Below, one piece after another: positions 48,506 to 58,236 of a stretch of 64,000 bases of DNA. The position numbers and the translations under genes were made by a program. The DNA comes from Alteromonas portus (GTDB taxonomy: Bacteria > Pseudomonadota > Gammaproteobacteria > Enterobacterales > Alteromonadaceae), in contig NZ_SWCO01000001.1 of the NCBI RefSeq assembly GCF_005117025.1, positions 1-64,000 on the forward strand. Reading direction: 5' to 3'. Position 1 is the first letter of the stretch. Each line of letters begins with the position of its first letter. Under the pieces are notes generated by a model. The model had not been told where the DNA came from, ran no database searches, and saw nothing but the letters and a program-made list of their open reading frames with translations.

Positions 48506-49318
48506 ATGGAACAGAGCAGTTATCTGGTATTTCCCAGTATCGACCCCGTTATCTTCAGTGTCGGTCCATTAAGTGTACGCTGGTATGGCTTAATGTATTT
48601 AGTTGGTTTTATCGCCGCATATTTGCTGGCGCAGAAGCGCCTATCACAAACTGACTGGAGCCGTGAGCAGTTAAGTGACCTGCTTTTTTGGAGCTTTGTG
48701 GGTGTGATTTTGGGTGGCCGCATAGGCTATGTGCTTTTCTATCAGTTTGGCATGTTCCTCGACGATCCATTGTATCTATTTAAAATTTGGGCTGGCGGAA
48801 TGTCTTTCCACGGCGGGTTGTTAGGGGTACTAGCAGCCTTATTCTGGCGCGCCAAATGTATGAATACCACTTTCCTTCGTTTAGGGGATTTCGTTGCTCC
48901 GCTAGTGCCCATTGGCCTAGGTGCAGGCCGAATTGGTAACTTCTTAAACGCTGAACTTTGGGGGCGCAGCACAGACGTACCTTGGGCGGTGATTTTCCCC
49001 AATGCGGGCTATATTCCTCGTCATCCTTCTCAGTTGTACGAGTTTGCTCTTGAAGGGGTATTACTCTTTATTATTCTGTGGCTTTATTCTGCCAAGAAGC
49101 GTCCGGTAGGCGCGGTGAGTGGTTTGTTCTTGCTTGGCTACGGAAGTTTCCGATTTATTGTGGAGTACTTCAGAGAGCCCGACGCACATATTGGCTTATA
49201 TCAAATGGGCCTAAGCCAAGGACAACTTCTTTGTTTACCTATGATAGCTTTAGGAATAGGATTAATAGTCCGTGCATACATGCGCGGAAAAGACCATGTT
49301 GAACAGCAAAAAATATAA
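48506..49318 (+). CDS. lgt: Prolipoprotein diacylglyceryl transferase Lgt
   Basis: Transfers diacylglycerol from phosphatidylglycerol to the lipobox cysteine of prolipoproteins, the first step of lipoprotein maturation; needed for NlpD and the efflux lipoprotein here. It is an integral membrane protein of 270 aa. The signature [17 protein letters not shown] and the conserved SFHGGLLG motif are intact. The start is the ATG at 48506 ([10 protein letters not shown]), matching E. coli. Confidence 0.95.
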   Translation: MEQSSYLVFPSIDPVIFSVGPLSVRWYGLMYLVGFIAAYLLAQKRLSQTDWSREQLSDLLFWSFVGVILGGRIGYVLFYQFGMFLDDPLYLFKIWAGGMSFHGGLLGVLAALFWRAKCMNTTFLRLGDFVAPLVPIGLGAGRIGNFLNAELWGRSTDVPWAVIFPNAGYIPRHPSQLYEFALEGVLLFIILWLYSAKKRPVGAVSGLFLLGYGSFRFIVEYFREPDAHIGLYQMGLSQGQLLCLPMIALGIGLIVRAYMRGKDHVEQQKI

Positions 49319-49326
49319 GAATAACG

Positions 49327-50160
49327 ATGAAAGAATATCTCGCTCTAATGCGCCATGTACGTGATACGGGTGTGAAAAAGGAAGATCGAACTGGTACAGG
49401 TACGTTAAGTGTATTCGGCTATCAGATGCGATTTAATTTACAGGAAGGCTTCCCTTTGGTGACAACAAAGAAATGTCACCTCAAATCAATCATTCACGAA
49501 CTACTTTGGTTCTTAAAAGGCGAAACAAATATCGCCTATTTAAAAGAGCATGGCGTAAAAATTTGGGATGAATGGGCTACCGATGAAGGCGAGCTTGGCC
49601 CTGTATATGGCCATCAATGGCGTAGTTGGGACCGCGGTGACGGTACCTCAGTTGACCAGATTGCCGAAGTGGTAGAGCAAATTAAAAATAACCCTGATTC
49701 ACGTCGTCTTATCGTTAGCGGCTGGAACCCTGCGGTGTTGCCGGATACTAGCTATTCACCAAAAGAAAATGCAGCGATGGGCAAGCAAGCACTACCTCCT
49801 TGTCATACGCTTTTCCAGTTTTACGTACTAGATGGTAAGCTTAGTTGCCAACTTTATCAGCGTAGCGGCGACATTTTCTTAGGCGTGCCATTTAACATTG
49901 CAAGCTACGCCCTGCTAACCATGATGATGGCCCAAGTGTGTGACCTAGAGCCAGGTGATTTCATCCATACTTTAGGTGACGCGCACCTGTACTCAAATCA
50001 TCTTGAACAGGTAGAGTTGCAGCTTAGTCGCGAACCGTTTGAGCGACCAACTATGGAGCTTAACCCAGAGATTAAAGATATTTTTGGGTTCTCTTTCGAT
50101 GACTTTACGCTTAAAAACTACCAGTCTCACCCACACATTAAAGCCCCTGTAGCTATTTAA
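49327..50160 (+). CDS. thyA: Thymidylate synthase
   Basis: Makes dTMP from dUMP using methylenetetrahydrofolate, producing dihydrofolate for FolA. The nucleophile is C159 in [13 protein letters not shown]. Phosphate-binding [12 protein letters not shown] and the C-terminal [11 protein letters not shown] are intact. At 277 aa it is slightly longer than E. coli (264), with an insertion around [11 protein letters not shown]. It follows lgt by eight bases. Confidence 0.97.
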   Translation: MKEYLALMRHVRDTGVKKEDRTGTGTLSVFGYQMRFNLQEGFPLVTTKKCHLKSIIHELLWFLKGETNIAYLKEHGVKIWDEWATDEGELGPVYGHQWRSWDRGDGTSVDQIAEVVEQIKNNPDSRRLIVSGWNPAVLPDTSYSPKENAAMGKQALPPCHTLFQFYVLDGKLSCQLYQRSGDIFLGVPFNIASYALLTMMMAQVCDLEPGDFIHTLGDAHLYSNHLEQVELQLSREPFERPTMELNPEIKDIFGFSFDDFTLKNYQSHPHIKAPVAI

Positions 50161-50169
50161 GGAGTTACC

Positions 50170-51240
50170 ATGAGTACTCCAATCTTGATTTGCGATGACT
50201 CAGGCTTCGCAAGAAGGCAGATGGCGCGTAGCCTTCCTGATGGCTGGGACGTAGATATATCCTTTGCAGAGAATGGCGAACAAGCCCTTGAGCTTATTCG
50301 GCAAGGCAAAGGCGACGTGGTTTTTCTCGATTTAAACATGCCGGTGATGGATGGCTATCAAACCATGGAAGCTATCCGTCAACAGGATTTGCCATGTTTA
50401 GTGGTAGTGGTTTCCGGCGATGTTCAAGCACAAGCGCGAGAAAAAATGCTTGCTCTAGGTGCATTGGACTTCATTCGAAAACCGATAGATAACGACAAGC
50501 TTAGTAACATCTTATCATCGTACGGTATTTATAGCGGTGAACGTCACTCTTCTGGCGCTCGTTTGAAAAAAGCGCAGGCGCAGCATGAAGCCAGTACTGA
50601 TAAACCCAATGCCCCAACAAGTAAAGAAGACCAGTTAGACGCATGCCGTGAAATGGTGAATATTGCCATGGGACGTGCGGGTGAAAATCTTGCTGCCTTG
50701 CTTGGCGAGTTTATCGACTTACCCATACCAAACGTAAACTTAATTGAAAGCAACGAACTGTCGATGGCGATTGCTGAAATTAATCGTAACGACAGTGTTT
50801 CAGCGGTCTCAAAAGGGTTTATTAGCGAGGGAATAAGCGGTGAGGCTTTGGTTATCTTTAATGATACTAACTCTCAGAATATTGTAGAGTTATTAAAGTA
50901 CCCGCCGTCGGCATCTTCAGATAAGCTCGCTCTTGAAGCCCTTATGGATGTTTCAAATATTCTTATAGGTGCTTGTTTAAACGGTTTGTCAGAACAGCTT
51001 AACGTCGCCTTTAGCCATACGCATCCCGTATTACTGGGGCAGCATCAAGGGTTATCGACGCTTTTAAGTGATAACGTGCAGCGCTGGGGCAAATTAATGG
51101 CCATTGAAATTGGTTATGCGATCAAATCAAAGGATATCGCTTTTGACCTCTTACTGCTGTTTCCCGGCGACGCAATGAATCACATTTACGCCCGATTGTT
51201 CAATGACGGCCTAGTAACGCAGGACAAGGAAAGTCTATGA
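50170..51240 (+). CDS. Receiver domain fused to a CheC-type phosphatase domain
   Basis: A 356-residue protein. Residues 1-120 form a receiver with phosphoacceptor D54 and K104. Residues about 150-345 match the CheC/CheX phosphatase fold. The first active-site motif is complete (DACREMVN, then P after about 21 residues). In the second the glutamate is replaced by aspartate (EALMDVSN). CheC proteins dephosphorylate CheY-P, so a receiver-controlled phosphatase is likely. It overlaps the diguanylate cyclase gene by four bases and has AAGGAG before its ATG. Confidence 0.85.
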   Translation: MSTPILICDDSGFARRQMARSLPDGWDVDISFAENGEQALELIRQGKGDVVFLDLNMPVMDGYQTMEAIRQQDLPCLVVVVSGDVQAQAREKMLALGALDFIRKPIDNDKLSNILSSYGIYSGERHSSGARLKKAQAQHEASTDKPNAPTSKEDQLDACREMVNIAMGRAGENLAALLGEFIDLPIPNVNLIESNELSMAIAEINRNDSVSAVSKGFISEGISGEALVIFNDTNSQNIVELLKYPPSASSDKLALEALMDVSNILIGACLNGLSEQLNVAFSHTHPVLLGQHQGLSTLLSDNVQRWGKLMAIEIGYAIKSKDIAFDLLLLFPGDAMNHIYARLFNDGLVTQDKESL

Positions 51241-52211
51241 ATGCTCCAACCGATATAAGTAGTGCCGACGCGCACATTGGCTCATCATATATACCTTCTG
51301 AGTTACTCGATTCAATCGAAGTTGGGATTGCGGTACTAGATCGCAATTTCAACGTGCAAGTATGGAACAAATTTTTAGAGAACCATGGTGCCAAAAAAGC
51401 TGAAGCTATTATTGGAGACAGCCTGTTCACCCACTTTCCTGAAATAGAAGAAAGATGGCTTAAAACCAAAGTTGACCCCGTATTTAATTTGAAAAGCCCG
51501 GTATTTATTATCTGGGAGCAGCGCCCCTATCTATTTAAATTCGATTGCAACCGCCCGGTAACCTGCGCTGCAGAATTCATGTATCAAAACGTCACGGTAT
51601 TTCCAATTGTGGACAAAAATGGCCATGTAGAGCGATTTTGTATGCTGGTGTACGATGTCACTGAGCAGGCGCTTGGCAAACTGGGTATGGAGCATCTTAA
51701 CGAAGAGTTGAAAACCGCAAGCCGAGTAGATGGCTTAACCGGGCTATATAACCGTCGCTATTGGCAAGAGCGTTTTGATGAGATGCACAAACTGTGTGTT
51801 CGTCGAGATAAGCCGAGCACTGCCCTTATGCTGGATATCGATCACTTTAAGCGCATTAACGATACCTACGGTCACCAAGCAGGCGATAAAGTGATTAAAA
51901 TGCTCGCTGCATTGATCAAGCGTTGTGTGCGCGAGACCGACCTGGCAGGGCGCTATGGCGGTGAGGAGTTTGCCATTGTACTTAACGATTCATCTGTTGA
52001 AGATGCTCAAGCGGTAGCAGAGCGAATTCGACAACTGGCACAGCGTTTGGTGGTTGAACACGATGGTGAGTCGATAACTTTTACCGTTAGTCTTGGCTTG
52101 GCGCAATTCTCGCCCGATTTTAAAGGTGCAATGGCATGGCTGGAGTGTGCTGACCAGGCCCTTTATAAAGCCAAAGAGGGTGGCCGAAACCAGTACTGCA
52201 TTTACGCTTAA
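51237..52211 (+). CDS. Diguanylate cyclase with N-terminal PAS domain
   Basis: Makes the second messenger c-di-GMP. The 324-residue protein has a PAS-type sensor (about 20-140; ELLDSIEVGIAVLDRNFNVQVWN) and a GGDEF domain (about 155-322). The active-site motif is GGEEF (241-245), and the allosteric inhibition site RETD lies five residues before it, so the enzyme should be active and product-inhibited. There is no membrane segment. It is translationally coupled to the receiver-CheC gene and converges on the hybrid kinase gene, with 13 bases between their ends. Confidence 0.93.
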   Translation: MNAPTDISSADAHIGSSYIPSELLDSIEVGIAVLDRNFNVQVWNKFLENHGAKKAEAIIGDSLFTHFPEIEERWLKTKVDPVFNLKSPVFIIWEQRPYLFKFDCNRPVTCAAEFMYQNVTVFPIVDKNGHVERFCMLVYDVTEQALGKLGMEHLNEELKTASRVDGLTGLYNRRYWQERFDEMHKLCVRRDKPSTALMLDIDHFKRINDTYGHQAGDKVIKMLAALIKRCVRETDLAGRYGGEEFAIVLNDSSVEDAQAVAERIRQLAQRLVVEHDGESITFTVSLGLAQFSPDFKGAMAWLECADQALYKAKEGGRNQYCIYA

Positions 52212-52224
52212 GTCGAGGGGCCTT

Positions 52225-54402
52225 CTACGATAGTGCAAGGCGTAAGGTGTTTCTGAGCTCTTGAAAAGTGACTGGCTTTACTAGGTGATAGCGAATGCCC
52301 GCTTGTAGGGAAGCCTCTTTGTCGTTTCTGTGGGCGTTAGCGGTAAGCGCAATGATAGGAAGGTTAGGGTGCCCTTCTTTCATAATTTTTGCCACTTCTA
52401 AGCCGTTAATATCTGGCAGGTTAATGTCGAGCAATACGCAGTCAAATGCGGTTTCGTTAACCCTGCTAATGGCGTCGTCCCCGGTGTAGCTCACGGTCAC
52501 CTCGTGCCCCATACTTTGTAGCATGTACTCTACCATTTCTGCATTAATCGGTTCATCTTCAACAACCAAAACGTTGGCTTTAGCTAAATCTTTGATAATT
52601 TTGGCGTTGCTTGCTGTTAATTGATGAATAGCATCGACAAACCGGTTTCTATCGATGGGTTTAACAAAGCTCTGATAAATTGGTAGCTCACTATTGGCTA
52701 TGATATTCGCAATATCCGGTGTTGCCGATAGTACAATGACCGGCGGTACTCGCTCGCCGTAAATGGCACGCAGTGTTTTTACCAGTTCAAGCCCGTTCAT
52801 TCCTGGCATATACAAATCGGCAATGATTCCCGCGAACTGAAGTACTTCTTCGTGAAGGTTCAGAAGGTTAGCGCCAGAGGAAAAAGTCCGCACGCTAAAC
52901 CCTTCTTTAGTAATGATTGACTGTAAGTGCAGCCTTGATATTTCTAAATCGTCGACAACCGCAAACTTGGCATTCGACGGGGTAGACGACACCGAAGGTG
53001 AGTCTTCTAACGGCTTTATAGGAAGTGATATCTTAAATTCTGAGCCGACGCCTACGGTACTGTTGACTTGAAGTGTACCGCCAAGTCTATCACTACTGCG
53101 TTTGGCCACTGATAAGCCAATCCCAGCTCCCGGATAGCGCTGACTTTGTGAGTGTTCGCCTCGGTAAAAGCGCTCAAACATGCGTTGCTGGGTAGTATCA
53201 TCAATGCCAATGCCGGTGTCATTTACGATGATTATTAGAAATACCCTCTTGTTTTTAACGAACGTTGTGACGGTTACGTCGATCAGGCCCGTAGACGTGA
53301 ACTTGACGGCATTGTCGAGAATATTCGTAATGACTTTGAAAAGGGCGATAGGATCGGTTTCGGCATAGCTGGGTACGCTATGACTGCAATGCATATTGAA
53401 CTCAAGCTTTTTGTCTTTAATTCTAACCGAAAAAGGAGATATGCATTCGTCCAACAAGCTGATCAAGTCTACTTTTGAAAGTTGAAGGTCATCCTCTATG
53501 TGATTATTGAGTATATCAGTAAGGTTGTTGGTTAAATTTAGTAGTCGGTAACTGGATTGCTCAGCTTGCTGAATCAACCGACTACGTTGATCTTCTAAAT
53601 TAGGAATAAGCTCTAAGGCACTGATTATGGCGCTAATCGGGGCTCTAAATTCATGGCTGATTAGCTGTAAGAACTCTTTATCCTGCAAATCTTGCTCATC
53701 TTCAGCGATAGCGAGTCTTAGCTTTGACTTACGTAGTTTTCGCAATGGTCTACTGGAAGCGCTTTTATTAAAGAGCCATGCGATAAAATACCATAGGACC
53801 AACGTAATCGCGGCAAATAGTGTTGTTAGTAACGTTTTGTGCCGTAGCGACTGTATACGGAGTATTAAGGCCTTTTCCTCCGCCTGTAAGGTTTTCAAAA
53901 GGGGAAGTAAACTAAAGCCATTTTGTATGTAACGAACTGCCTCTGCGGGGGGGAGTTCAATAAGCGTATAAAGCAGCATTAATGTTGTTTGTGCGGTTTC
54001 TTGTGCTGAAGCTCTGCCCAGACCCTTATATGCGTCTATAAACGCAGCACTAGAAAGCACAGAAGACGTTTCATATTCCCCCCACTCATTCTGTATATGT
54101 TGTTTTAACCCTTGAAAGGCAATGTGTAATTCATGTTCTAAGGCAGTACGAAGGCGATTAGTGTTTTGAGCCTGAGAATGAAATTGATTTATTCTATGTT
54201 CAGAAATAAGTAAGTGGTTTTGCAGGTTACTGTGCTGGGTCAAACGGGTGATAAAAGATTGTTGCTTGCTCATTAATATCAGCAAAAAGGAAATAATAAC
54301 GATGCCAAAAAACAAGGCAATTGTATTTACTTTCGAAAAAGTCAATGCCGTGGCGTTTTTTGATGGCTTACGCTGCGGCTTGGCAGCATCAGTTGGGCTC
54401 AA
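52225..54402 (-). CDS. Hybrid sensor histidine kinase with two receiver domains
   Basis: Inner-membrane kinase of about 725 aa. Two transmembrane segments (about 30-50 and 185-205) flank a helical periplasmic sensor. Then come HisKA with LISHEFRAPISAI, an ATPase domain (ITNILDNAVKF, GAGIGLSVAKR) and two receivers. The first receiver (about 480-595) has ADLYMPGMNG and the second (about 605-722) has LLDINLPDING. No ATG is available before the first membrane segment; a TTG at 54402, six bases after AAGGA, is preferred over the TTG at 54417. The layout resembles relay kinases, and the adjacent receiver-CheC/cyclase pair are plausible partners. Confidence 0.87.
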   Translation of the reverse strand: MSPTDAAKPQRKPSKNATALTFSKVNTIALFFGIVIISFLLILMSKQQSFITRLTQHSNLQNHLLISEHRINQFHSQAQNTNRLRTALEHELHIAFQGLKQHIQNEWGEYETSSVLSSAAFIDAYKGLGRASAQETAQTTLMLLYTLIELPPAEAVRYIQNGFSLLPLLKTLQAEEKALILRIQSLRHKTLLTTLFAAITLVLWYFIAWLFNKSASSRPLRKLRKSKLRLAIAEDEQDLQDKEFLQLISHEFRAPISAIISALELIPNLEDQRSRLIQQAEQSSYRLLNLTNNLTDILNNHIEDDLQLSKVDLISLLDECISPFSVRIKDKKLEFNMHCSHSVPSYAETDPIALFKVITNILDNAVKFTSTGLIDVTVTTFVKNKRVFLIIIVNDTGIGIDDTTQQRMFERFYRGEHSQSQRYPGAGIGLSVAKRSSDRLGGTLQVNSTVGVGSEFKISLPIKPLEDSPSVSSTPSNAKFAVVDDLEISRLHLQSIITKEGFSVRTFSSGANLLNLHEEVLQFAGIIADLYMPGMNGLELVKTLRAIYGERVPPVIVLSATPDIANIIANSELPIYQSFVKPIDRNRFVDAIHQLTASNAKIIKDLAKANVLVVEDEPINAEMVEYMLQSMGHEVTVSYTGDDAISRVNETAFDCVLLDINLPDINGLEVAKIMKEGHPNLPIIALTANAHRNDKEASLQAGIRYHLVKPVTFQELRNTLRLALS

Positions 54403-54409
54403 CTTTCTT

Positions 54410-54471
54410 CCTTGCAAGTGTTTGCGTTAGTGCCTTTCTTAAATGTAGGCAACTAACGCTAACTTGCAAGG
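54410..54471. repeat. Long inverted repeat at the hybrid kinase start
   Basis: CCTTGCAAGT (54410-54419) pairs with ACTTGCAAGG (54462-54471), and GCGTTAGT (54424-54431) with ACTAACGC (54452-54459), continued by GCC/GGC. CTTGCAAG is itself palindromic, so there are two identical small operators 52 bp apart. In the kinase mRNA one end of the stem overlaps the ribosome-binding AAGGA. Confidence 0.7.
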
Positions 54472-54517
54472 AAATAACGTCATATTAATTGGAAGTGAGA
54501 TGGTTGGTGATAGATAA

Positions 54518-55864
54518 CTATGACGTTTCAACGCGTTTTATGTGATGCCTGATAGAGTATAGAAAACAAAGGCTTGGTACTACCATAAGCGCCGTTAAAA
54601 TGAAGAATAGACTCCAGTTACCTTGTAGACTATCGACAACTAAGCCACTACTAGATGCGACTAACGTCCTCCCCGCAACGCTGAGTGAGGCCATCAGGGC
54701 ATATTGGGTAGCGCTAAAAGCACGATTACACAAAAGCGATATAAAGGCGACCATAGCAACAGTGCTCCATGCCCCCGTGAAACCGTCTACAATAACAGTA
54801 ATAGCTAGTAATGACGTTGAAGGTCCGGTTTGTGCTATAAGCGCAAAAAGAAGGTTTGAAGCTGCCATGGCAACCCCTGCAATCATCAACCCTCGATAAA
54901 TACCATAGCGAATATTGACTAACCCACCAAGCAGTGAAAAGACAATCGTCACCCACCAATTAAGTAGCTTTGAGTAAGTGGCAATATCACTATTTGAAAA
55001 CCCTACTTCTTTATAGAATACAATGCTCATACGGCCTAAAAATGCCTCGCCGATTTTGAAAAGAAAAATGAACAATAAAAATGAAGCGGCCAGCTTAATG
55101 CCATTTCGGCTAAAGAACTCAGAAAATGGCGTAATAAGCGTTGTTCTTAACCAGTTGAGCACAGCTGAGTTATTTTCGTGAGAATTCGTTATGCGGCCAA
55201 GCAGGGCCTCTCTATCTACATTCGGTTCATTAGCAAAACAGGTTGCACAGGCCAATAAAGCCATAATAGCGCCGAGCAATAAGTAGATATTTGGCCATGA
55301 CCAAGTCGTTAGATCGGCCAAGAAAAAGGGAATAGCGCCAAGGCCGCCATAGCCTGTCCACCAACCGGCGGTTGCTACCGATGAGGCGGCTGACATCCCG
55401 TCTTTATCATCTTTTTCTATACAGTCAATCCGAAAGCCATCAATAGCAATATCCTGTGTAGCAGAAGCAATGGCAATTAATAAACCCACTAATGCAACGT
55501 AAAATAAGTCATGGTCGGTGGTTAGTTGCGACATCGCTAAGCACAGCAGTACGACACTGCTTTGCATCAAAAAAATCCAGCCTCGTCGCTGCCCCAATAG
55601 TGGCGGTTTGATTTTATCGACAAAGGGAGACCATAGAAAATTAAATGAATAGGTGGCGAAGATGATACCGAACAAACCAATTGCCGAACGCGATAATCCC
55701 TCATCTTTTAACCATGCTGATAAAACTGAACCAATCATGATCCAAGGGAAGCCACTGGAAACGCCAAAAAGAAAAATGGATAAGTAGCGTTTGTCATTGA
55801 ACGTTTTTAATGCAGTTAGCAATACTTCGGCCTTCGGCGTTGACTCAAAAGTGTATTGAGCCAT
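54518..55864 (-). CDS. AmpG-like MFS permease
   Basis: A 448-residue inner-membrane protein with about twelve transmembrane helices. The motifs FGVSSGFPWIMIGSVLSAWL, WSPFVDKI and ASATQDIAIDGFRID are typical of the AmpG family, which imports anhydro-muropeptides for cell-wall recycling. Substrates would be products of the lytic transglycosylase (8060-10123). Members of this family in Alteromonadales may have other substrates, so the name AmpG is not assigned. Confidence 0.8.
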   Translation of the reverse strand: MAQYTFESTPKAEVLLTALKTFNDKRYLSIFLFGVSSGFPWIMIGSVLSAWLKDEGLSRSAIGLFGIIFATYSFNFLWSPFVDKIKPPLLGQRRGWIFLMQSSVVLLCLAMSQLTTDHDLFYVALVGLLIAIASATQDIAIDGFRIDCIEKDDKDGMSAASSVATAGWWTGYGGLGAIPFFLADLTTWSWPNIYLLLGAIMALLACATCFANEPNVDREALLGRITNSHENNSAVLNWLRTTLITPFSEFFSRNGIKLAASFLLFIFLFKIGEAFLGRMSIVFYKEVGFSNSDIATYSKLLNWWVTIVFSLLGGLVNIRYGIYRGLMIAGVAMAASNLLFALIAQTGPSTSLLAITVIVDGFTGAWSTVAMVAFISLLCNRAFSATQYALMASLSVAGRTLVASSSGLVVDSLQGNWSLFFILTALMVVPSLCFLYSIRHHIKRVETS

Positions 55865-55964
55865 GAACCATTGTGTTTAGCAATAAAACTGTGGGGGCAT
55901 TGTTAATTTTTAAGCGATACGTTTATAACCCAATTGAGGGTATACCGCTGTAAATGAGTAGAAG

Positions 55965-56288
55965 TTAGGGGCGGATACCGACGCAATCCAAAGGACAGTG
56001 CCCTAAACCTTCAAGGAAATTAACGCAGTTAGTTAACTCATCGACGAGAAACTGATCGTTTATCAATTTTTCTTCATTCCAGTAGTGTACTTGGTGAAGT
56101 AAATGCCAAAAGACACGCTCTTTTTGCGTATAGGGCTGTGTTAGAGTGCATTCAATTTGTCCCCATTCTTCCATACTATCCCAAAAGAATAGCTCGATTT
56201 CCTCGATTGGAAGCTCTCCTTGCCAAAATGCTCTCAAATAGAAACACAGCTGTTTTGCTTTGTTATCTACAAAATCTTGAACATTCAC
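55965..56288 (-). CDS. Hypothetical protein, 107 aa
   Basis: A small acidic soluble protein with many tryptophans and tyrosines (FWQGELPIEEIELFFWDSMEEW; ERVFWHLLHQVHYWNEEK). It is predicted to be helical and ends with a short cysteine-containing segment (GLGHCPLDCVG). The coding character looks genuine: uninterrupted, near a start with acceptable context, and no other frame competes. It is probably monocistronic. I do not recognise a family. Confidence 0.65.
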   Translation of the reverse strand: MNVQDFVDNKAKQLCFYLRAFWQGELPIEEIELFFWDSMEEWGQIECTLTQPYTQKERVFWHLLHQVHYWNEEKLINDQFLVDELTNCVNFLEGLGHCPLDCVGIRP

Positions 56289-56430
56289 GAGTAACTCAAC
56301 CGTCTCTGTTTGCTTAAATTAGTATAGTCCATTACATCGTTACCAATGACTGCATTGACCCGTTATTTACATTATTATGGGTAGGTAACTGTTTTGGATG
56401 TTAATTTAGCGTAATCTTAAGAAGAGAGAA

Positions 56431-57318
56431 TTACCAGCCTAGATGCCTTGTCCAACCTATTGTGCTATTTGCAACCATATGAATATTTGGGTTTTTTTCT
56501 ATTTCTTTTATACTAAAGATTAAAGAATTATTTGGAAGGATGACTTGTCTATAGTGCAACTTTAGTTCATTTTTTGCTCTGATTTTTCTTTTCATTGTGG
56601 TGATGGTCTCCCAGTCATTGAAGTCGCTAAGGGAGAGGTCGAGCACAGGAAAGTTCGCTTTCGCTATGGTATCAATCACCAAATTGTTTGTATTTTCCTC
56701 TGGCCAAAACGGTGAAATAGCCACAAACGTGTCAGGCTGTAAATTAGGCTGTGTTTCTATAGAAGACAGGTAAGTGGTAGCAAGCATACCTTGCGCGATT
56801 ACCATTCGATACCCGGTTCTGTCTTGTAAATAATTATCTAAAGCGTTGAGCTGCAACGTCAGGGCTTCTGTTGCCGCTTCAAAGTTGAGGTATTGCGTCA
56901 GCTGGTTACTTCGAGGGTGAATGGCTAGCGCAGTTTCAGTCGGTGACGAGGCTTCCTCTGTCAACATTTCGCTGTCCTGTTCACTACTGGTTTCAGCGTT
57001 AGACGAGCTTTTGGGCATGTTGAAAGGGCTTATAATGACGTTCCAGCCTTTTTCAGCAAGCATGTTAGCAAGGCTATTTCCTTGCGCCAAAGTAAGGCTA
57101 GATGGAAAGGGTTCGGTAAGTATGATAGTAACACCTAAGGGAAGCGGTGTTTTTGACTCAACTTCAATGATTGGGGCTTCCAATTCGCCTACCATAAGGG
57201 CTTTTACTTCACCTGGCAGATAAGCATTTTTTACGTCCGTAAAAAAGTCGCAATGAGCCGTCATAGGCAGCAGCGAAACAATCAATGCAAAGGTTAAAAG
57301 GAGAGCGTGCCTTTTCAT
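56431..57318 (-). CDS. DUF3530-type exported protein (alpha/beta-hydrolase-like)
   Basis: A 295-residue protein with a signal peptide (MKRHALLLTFALIVSLLP, cleavage near AHC). The start at 57318 is chosen because it gives this signal directly; a GTG at 57345 would add nine residues. The body looks like an alpha/beta hydrolase (GWNVIISPFNMP; MVIAQGMLATTY), but the usual nucleophile elbow GxSxG is replaced by AQGM, so catalysis is doubtful. The C-terminal KRKIRAKNELKLHYRQV fits DUF3530. Role unknown. Confidence 0.65.
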   Translation of the reverse strand: MKRHALLLTFALIVSLLPMTAHCDFFTDVKNAYLPGEVKALMVGELEAPIIEVESKTPLPLGVTIILTEPFPSSLTLAQGNSLANMLAEKGWNVIISPFNMPKSSSNAETSSEQDSEMLTEEASSPTETALAIHPRSNQLTQYLNFEAATEALTLQLNALDNYLQDRTGYRMVIAQGMLATTYLSSIETQPNLQPDTFVAISPFWPEENTNNLVIDTIAKANFPVLDLSLSDFNDWETITTMKRKIRAKNELKLHYRQVILPNNSLIFSIKEIEKNPNIHMVANSTIGWTRHLGW

Positions 57319-57470
57319 AAAAAATGGTATGCCTTTAACTATCACCTCGATACGGACAGTTGTGCCAGCATCAAATCAGTTTATAAACGAATTCGTTCTA
57401 TTAAGATTATCGGCAACGCCCTTTAAAACTAAAATAATGTTGTTTAATTAAGGCCGAGACGCATTAAGGG

Positions 57471-58187
57471 CTACTCAATGCGCTCTGAAAGCGGAGGTGG
57501 GCAATACGGACTAAAAGGGATGGTGACATTAAACTGCAGCCAATGTCCTAGTGTTGGGTGGGAAAAACTCAAGCTTTCAGCATGAAGCTGTAAGCGAGGT
57601 GCCATAGATAATGCTTCTTCATGGGCATAGAGTCTATCTCCCAAAATAGGGTGACCCAAAGCAAGCATATGCACGCGCAGTTGGTGAGAGCGACCGGTAA
57701 TGGGGTAAAGGGCAACAAGAGAGTAGGGGCGCTCTTTTTCATCCAGTGTGCGCTCAATGACTTCAAAGTGCGTTACGGCTTTTTTTCCACGCTCAAAGTC
57801 TACCATTTGCTTTGGCCTGTTTGGCCAGTCGCAAATAAGGGGAAGATTAACCTCTCCGCTGTTTTGTTCTACATGCCCATGAACTCGGGCGAAGTAGCGC
57901 TTTTTAGTTTGTCGAAGCTCAAACTGCTTCGAGATATGGCGATGGCTATCTTTATTAAGCGCCAGCACCAAAATACCCGAAGTCGCCATGTCTAAGCGAT
58001 GCACTACTGTGGCGGTGGGATACACACGGTTCACCCGGCTAATTAGCGAGTCGCGGTGCTCTAATGCTTTGCCCGGAACGCTCAATAGCCCGCTAGGTTT
58101 ATGCGCTACCACCATGTCCTCATCTTGATACAAAATATCAAGATAAGGTGTCATCGGTGGGTTATAAACAAAACTTGGGTTCGCCAT
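57471..58187 (-). CDS. rluA: Dual-specificity RNA pseudouridine synthase RluA
   Basis: Modifies U746 of 23S rRNA and U32 of several tRNAs in E. coli. The catalytic aspartate is D66 in HRLDMATSG. The conserved PLICDWPNRPKQ and ITGRSHQLRVHMLALGHPI identify it as RluA rather than RluC/D. It has 238 aa and no S4 domain. It lies 49 bases after rapA, as in E. coli. Confidence 0.95.
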   Translation of the reverse strand: MANPSFVYNPPMTPYLDILYQDEDMVVAHKPSGLLSVPGKALEHRDSLISRVNRVYPTATVVHRLDMATSGILVLALNKDSHRHISKQFELRQTKKRYFARVHGHVEQNSGEVNLPLICDWPNRPKQMVDFERGKKAVTHFEVIERTLDEKERPYSLVALYPITGRSHQLRVHMLALGHPILGDRLYAHEEALSMAPRLQLHAESLSFSHPTLGHWLQFNVTIPFSPYCPPPLSERIE

Positions 58188-58236
58188 TATGTACTCGTTA
58201 CTTCACAGTCGCTTTTGAATGTTTAACCTTTTAAGG

